Origin: Cristatella mucedo
Lineage: Eukaryota; Bryozoa; Phylactolaemata; Cristatellidae
Reading direction: 5' to 3'
DNA length: 49,706 nt
Assembly: GCA_009760855.2 (NCBI GenBank)
Contig: WPIO01000177.1
Coordinates: forward strand, 518,501-568,206
In this document: positions 47,064-49,706 of the stretch, one piece after another
How the letters are laid out: each line of letters opens with the position of its first letter
Numbering within the stretch: position 1 is the first letter of the stretch
Position numbers and translations under genes: made by a program
Notes under the pieces: model-generated
Told to the model about the DNA's origin: nothing
The model's database searches: none
Seen by the model: the letters and a program-made list of their open reading frames with translations, nothing else

Positions 47064-48895
47064 AAAGAAGGTGACTTTCCCAGACTTGGCTAGACTTGGT
47101 GATTTCTCGCGTATCTGCTTTCTTGATACGGTCCGCCAGCGCCGGCGATTCGTGCCAGCGAACTATTGTAACAGTAACAAACGTGATGTGCGACTTCCAC
47201 ATCCAAACACAACTAGGCAGCAAACACAGCACTCGTAACGGTGCTCGTAGCGGCGTCTCAGCTGCCAGGCGACGAATACTGGTGATGCCTGAATCTTATA
47301 TCGTGGCTAGTGACTTTTATGTGCAGCACCAATGCACGAAGGTATGCCGACAGTACAGCACGACAACGACGAAAAGCGCCCCCTACATCAACATAACAAG
47401 TCTACATCTGTAATGTAGATACGTCTATTGGCCAGCAACGGATGGTTACAGGCGTTCAACAGAGGCCACGACGCACACCAACGGCTCCGTGGCTTATAGT
47501 TTAAATCAGCTCAAATACCTAGGCCAACTTCGGAAGCACAAATGACTGTCTTTCATGCGGCATGGGCTTTTATGCAGCCTCGGCCATAGATTATCGCATA
47601 AGGAGTTCCTAATCGTTACAATTCAGGAACCGTGAACTATATCAGTCATAATATGGCCGATTTAGCTCGCCGTCGTTTAAATGGTTGGTGTTTCCCACGT
47701 ATGCAACATCGCCACGGAGAGAAGTAGCGCTGCCGACAGCCTGGTTTACACGACGAGTCTTGCTTCCTACATACTTCTGTCTTACTTCGGTCTTCCTTTT
47801 TATAGCAAGTTTATAGGTCCGTCTTCCTCTATGTCTTACTTCATACTCGCTCCGCGCTCCCGTTTCGTGGAAAAATTGCCTCTGTTAAGGAGGTAGGAAA
47901 TCACCCTTGGAGATGCACCTACCGGTGAATTTTAGCCATCCACGATTGCTTTTATCGAACATGGCCTCACTACCTGGTTCTTGTATGACGACCTCGTAGA
48001 TTCTTATAAATTGGGACACTCTTGGAAAGCTGCAATGACTTCTCCGGTCGAGTCGGCAGTCATGCGCCCTGCGCCCTGTCATGCGCCTTGCAGCGAAAGG
48101 AGAGCGGCCTCGGGCGACTTCAAGCGAGGTGTGGATTTTTGCCTTCTTTGTGATGCCTTCGGGTATTCTACTGACATCTTAGCTGTGACTGATCATGAGC
48201 TATCCTCGGATATGCTACTCAAAACAGGGCATGCTTAGCATAAGGTGCGATGTCGCCATTAGTCAATACCTACCGTCGTTCCTTCTTCGGCGGGTCAGTA
48301 AGAACTCCCTGCATCCTGCGTTTGCCATATCAACAACTCGGCTATTCAACCTGCGACCGATTAGTTTAAAGTGCTGATTAGCAATCATTTCGGTAGCAGT
48401 GCACTCGCAGCGCCTCAGCATGTTATGAAAAGTCGACCGGCGGCAGTTACTCGCCACTCGCTCTTCGAGCCTGGAGCTAGCACTAGACGCATTTAATTGA
48501 AAGTCAAAATTCGGATAACGTCCACGGGCGTGAGAGCTTTGGTCACTGGCCTGCACCTAGACAGTGCTGTTTTGCTTTGCAATCGTTGGTGCGTTTTCAG
48601 TGGGTGCATAGTTATATGTTCAGTTATGCGCTACGCGAAAAACGCTTCCTTGGGCGTTGCATTCTTGTGTGCGTATGTGTGTGCGAGGGGGCGGGCGGTC
48701 GCAAGCGAGGGCGCGTGTGTTAGTTTGTTTAAGTTTCTGATACGATGTAAATGATGCCCCTGGGGTTCGTCTTGTTTTAAGATTTTTAGCCTTGATATCT
48801 CATTTGCCGGCCCGCCATGAATTGCTTGCTGCCGTAGACGGCTGTTGGTTGCTCTAACCATTTAGAGAGGTAGTCGACAGGCCTTTGACCTTTAC
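47064..48895. other. No gene called
   Basis: No motif-bearing frame or family repeat found. Confidence 0.35.
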
Positions 48896-48942
48896 CTAAC
48901 GGGCCGCCGTCGAGCTCGGCTTAGTGCGAGCAGGGGCAGCGC

Positions 48943-49284
48943 TTGACCGAACACTGGCGCATGCCCCCAGGCACATGCCATGCACCTTCTCAACTATGGG
49001 AAGACCGAATCCCAGTGTGTTGCCGCTTCCGCCTTCTCTCGATGCCGTTCCACCGTGGCCGCTGCTGCCGGAAGCTGCCCGAGCGGCCGCCGAAGTCCGC
49101 GTCTGCACGCTCGCCTCCGCGCAGGTCCCCGACGGCAGAGCAGGCCGCGGCGCTGGCCTCCATTCAGGAGAACCGCGGAGGCCGGCGAAGCGTTGGCCCA
49201 CAGAGGCGGCAGCACAGCGGCGGCAAGGGCGTCTCGGCGAGGACGCAGGGACTGTCGTACAAAATGCTACAGGCGCTCACCTAG
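48943..49284 (+). CDS. Possible exon in a GC-rich segment, unknown protein
   Basis: A 113-codon frame ends AEQAAALASIQENRGGRRSV, then GLSYKMLQALT and a stop. The end faintly resembles short SF-x-LQ motifs of PDZ-LIM proteins, but this is weak. Overlapping frames at 48924 and 48980 are equally open because the segment is GC-rich with GGC runs, so the frame choice is uncertain. An alternative is a CpG-rich promoter of the gene starting near the right edge. Confidence 0.2.
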   Translation: MTEHWRMPPGTCHAPSQLWEDRIPVCCRFRLLSMPFHRGRCCRKLPERPPKSASARSPPRRSPTAEQAAALASIQENRGGRRSVGPQRRQHSGGKGVSARTQGLSYKMLQALT

Positions 49285-49299
49285 ACCGAAGGCAGCGGC

Positions 49300-49340
49300 G
49301 AGGCGGCGAGGCGGCGGCGGCGGCGGCGGCGGCGAGGCGG
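49300..49340. repeat. GGC trinucleotide-rich run
   Basis: GGCGGCGGCGGCGGCGGCGG with GAGGCGGCGA interruptions. It explains the poly-Ala and poly-Gly readings here. Confidence 0.85.
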
Positions 49341-49610
49341 CAGTAGCGGCGGCAAGGTGGACGGCTCGAGGAGTAGTTATGTTGTGAACGTTATAGAGCC
49401 TAGGGCTCAGCCTCGACCCTCAATCTCGCACAGCTCGATCGAGTGTCTTCGTCTGAGACCCAAGTCTCCATAACTTTCAAAACAGAACTACTCACTCAAC
49501 ACTAGACTCGCTGTAGCTCGGCATAGTGTTTTCGCCTACTTCGTTGGTTATCCCACCGCACACTAACATAATAAAATTTGATTTAAACATCTTTTTTATG
49601 TTATATAGAA

Positions 49611-49706
49611 ATGAGCGATGGAAAATTTAGCAGACAAGTTGGAGAAAAATACCGAGATTATATCAGAAGATTAAAAACTGCAGTCGCTGAAAAATCTGAC
49701 GGATTA
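49611..49706 (+). CDS. Possible first coding exon, partial at right edge, unknown protein
   Basis: ATGAGCGATGGAAAATTTAG opens a frame that stays open for 32 codons to the window end, reading MSDGKFSRQVGEKYRDYIRR and then LKTAVAEKSDGL. The A-rich, charged composition contrasts with the GC-rich segment 300 bp upstream. A pyrimidine-rich TTTTTTATGTTATATAG ends two bases before the ATG and would suit a splice acceptor, so the 5' UTR could be joined from the GC-rich segment. The family is not recognised. Confidence 0.4.
   Translation, partial: MSDGKFSRQVGEKYRDYIRRLKTAVAEKSDGL

Overview
This is eukaryotic (animal) genomic DNA. It has interrupted protein-coding exons with GT-AG introns, tRNA-derived SINEs, non-LTR retrotransposon relics, long dinucleotide arrays, minisatellites and CpG-rich tracts. 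The one gene I can assemble with confidence is an ELAV/Hu RNA-binding protein. Its protein sequence looks invertebrate, probably protostome or spiralian, but I cannot name the species.

ELAV gene (minus strand, about 3.1-15.7 kb). Five coding exon positions join into a 393-residue protein with three RRMs: start exon 15428-15737, exon 8977-9080, a duplicated exon (6009-6162 or 5779-5932), exon 4577-4814 and last exon 3118-3493. Phases match at every junction and all RNP motifs are intact. The exon for the first half of RRM2 is present twice in tandem. Both copies are exactly 154 bp with the same phases, they encode proteins about 63% identical, and they are separated by a 76-bp intron. Using both, or neither, would break the reading frame, so they should be mutually exclusive alternative exons. 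This is the most interesting feature of the window. Upstream of the start codon, 15.7-23 kb is a very GC/CpG-rich tract that probably holds the promoter and non-coding 5' sequence.

The rest (23-49.7 kb, plus the introns) is mostly repeats. Two CR1/L2-like LINE families recur. Family A ends in a nested hairpin followed by ATT repeats. Family B ends in a different hairpin followed by GATACATT. Two tRNA-derived SINE families are also present, and SINE1 shares its 3' tail with LINE A, which suggests it borrows that element's machinery. A SINE1 nested in a second SINE1, a Tc1/mariner relic, a 10-bp G-rich minisatellite (28.98-29.45 kb) and a 20-bp minisatellite open in several frames (35.46-36.31 kb) complete the picture.

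The window edges carry possible partial exons of other genes (2-188 on the plus strand and 49611-49706 on the plus strand), which I do not recognise. A GC-rich segment at 48.9-49.4 kb may include another exon.
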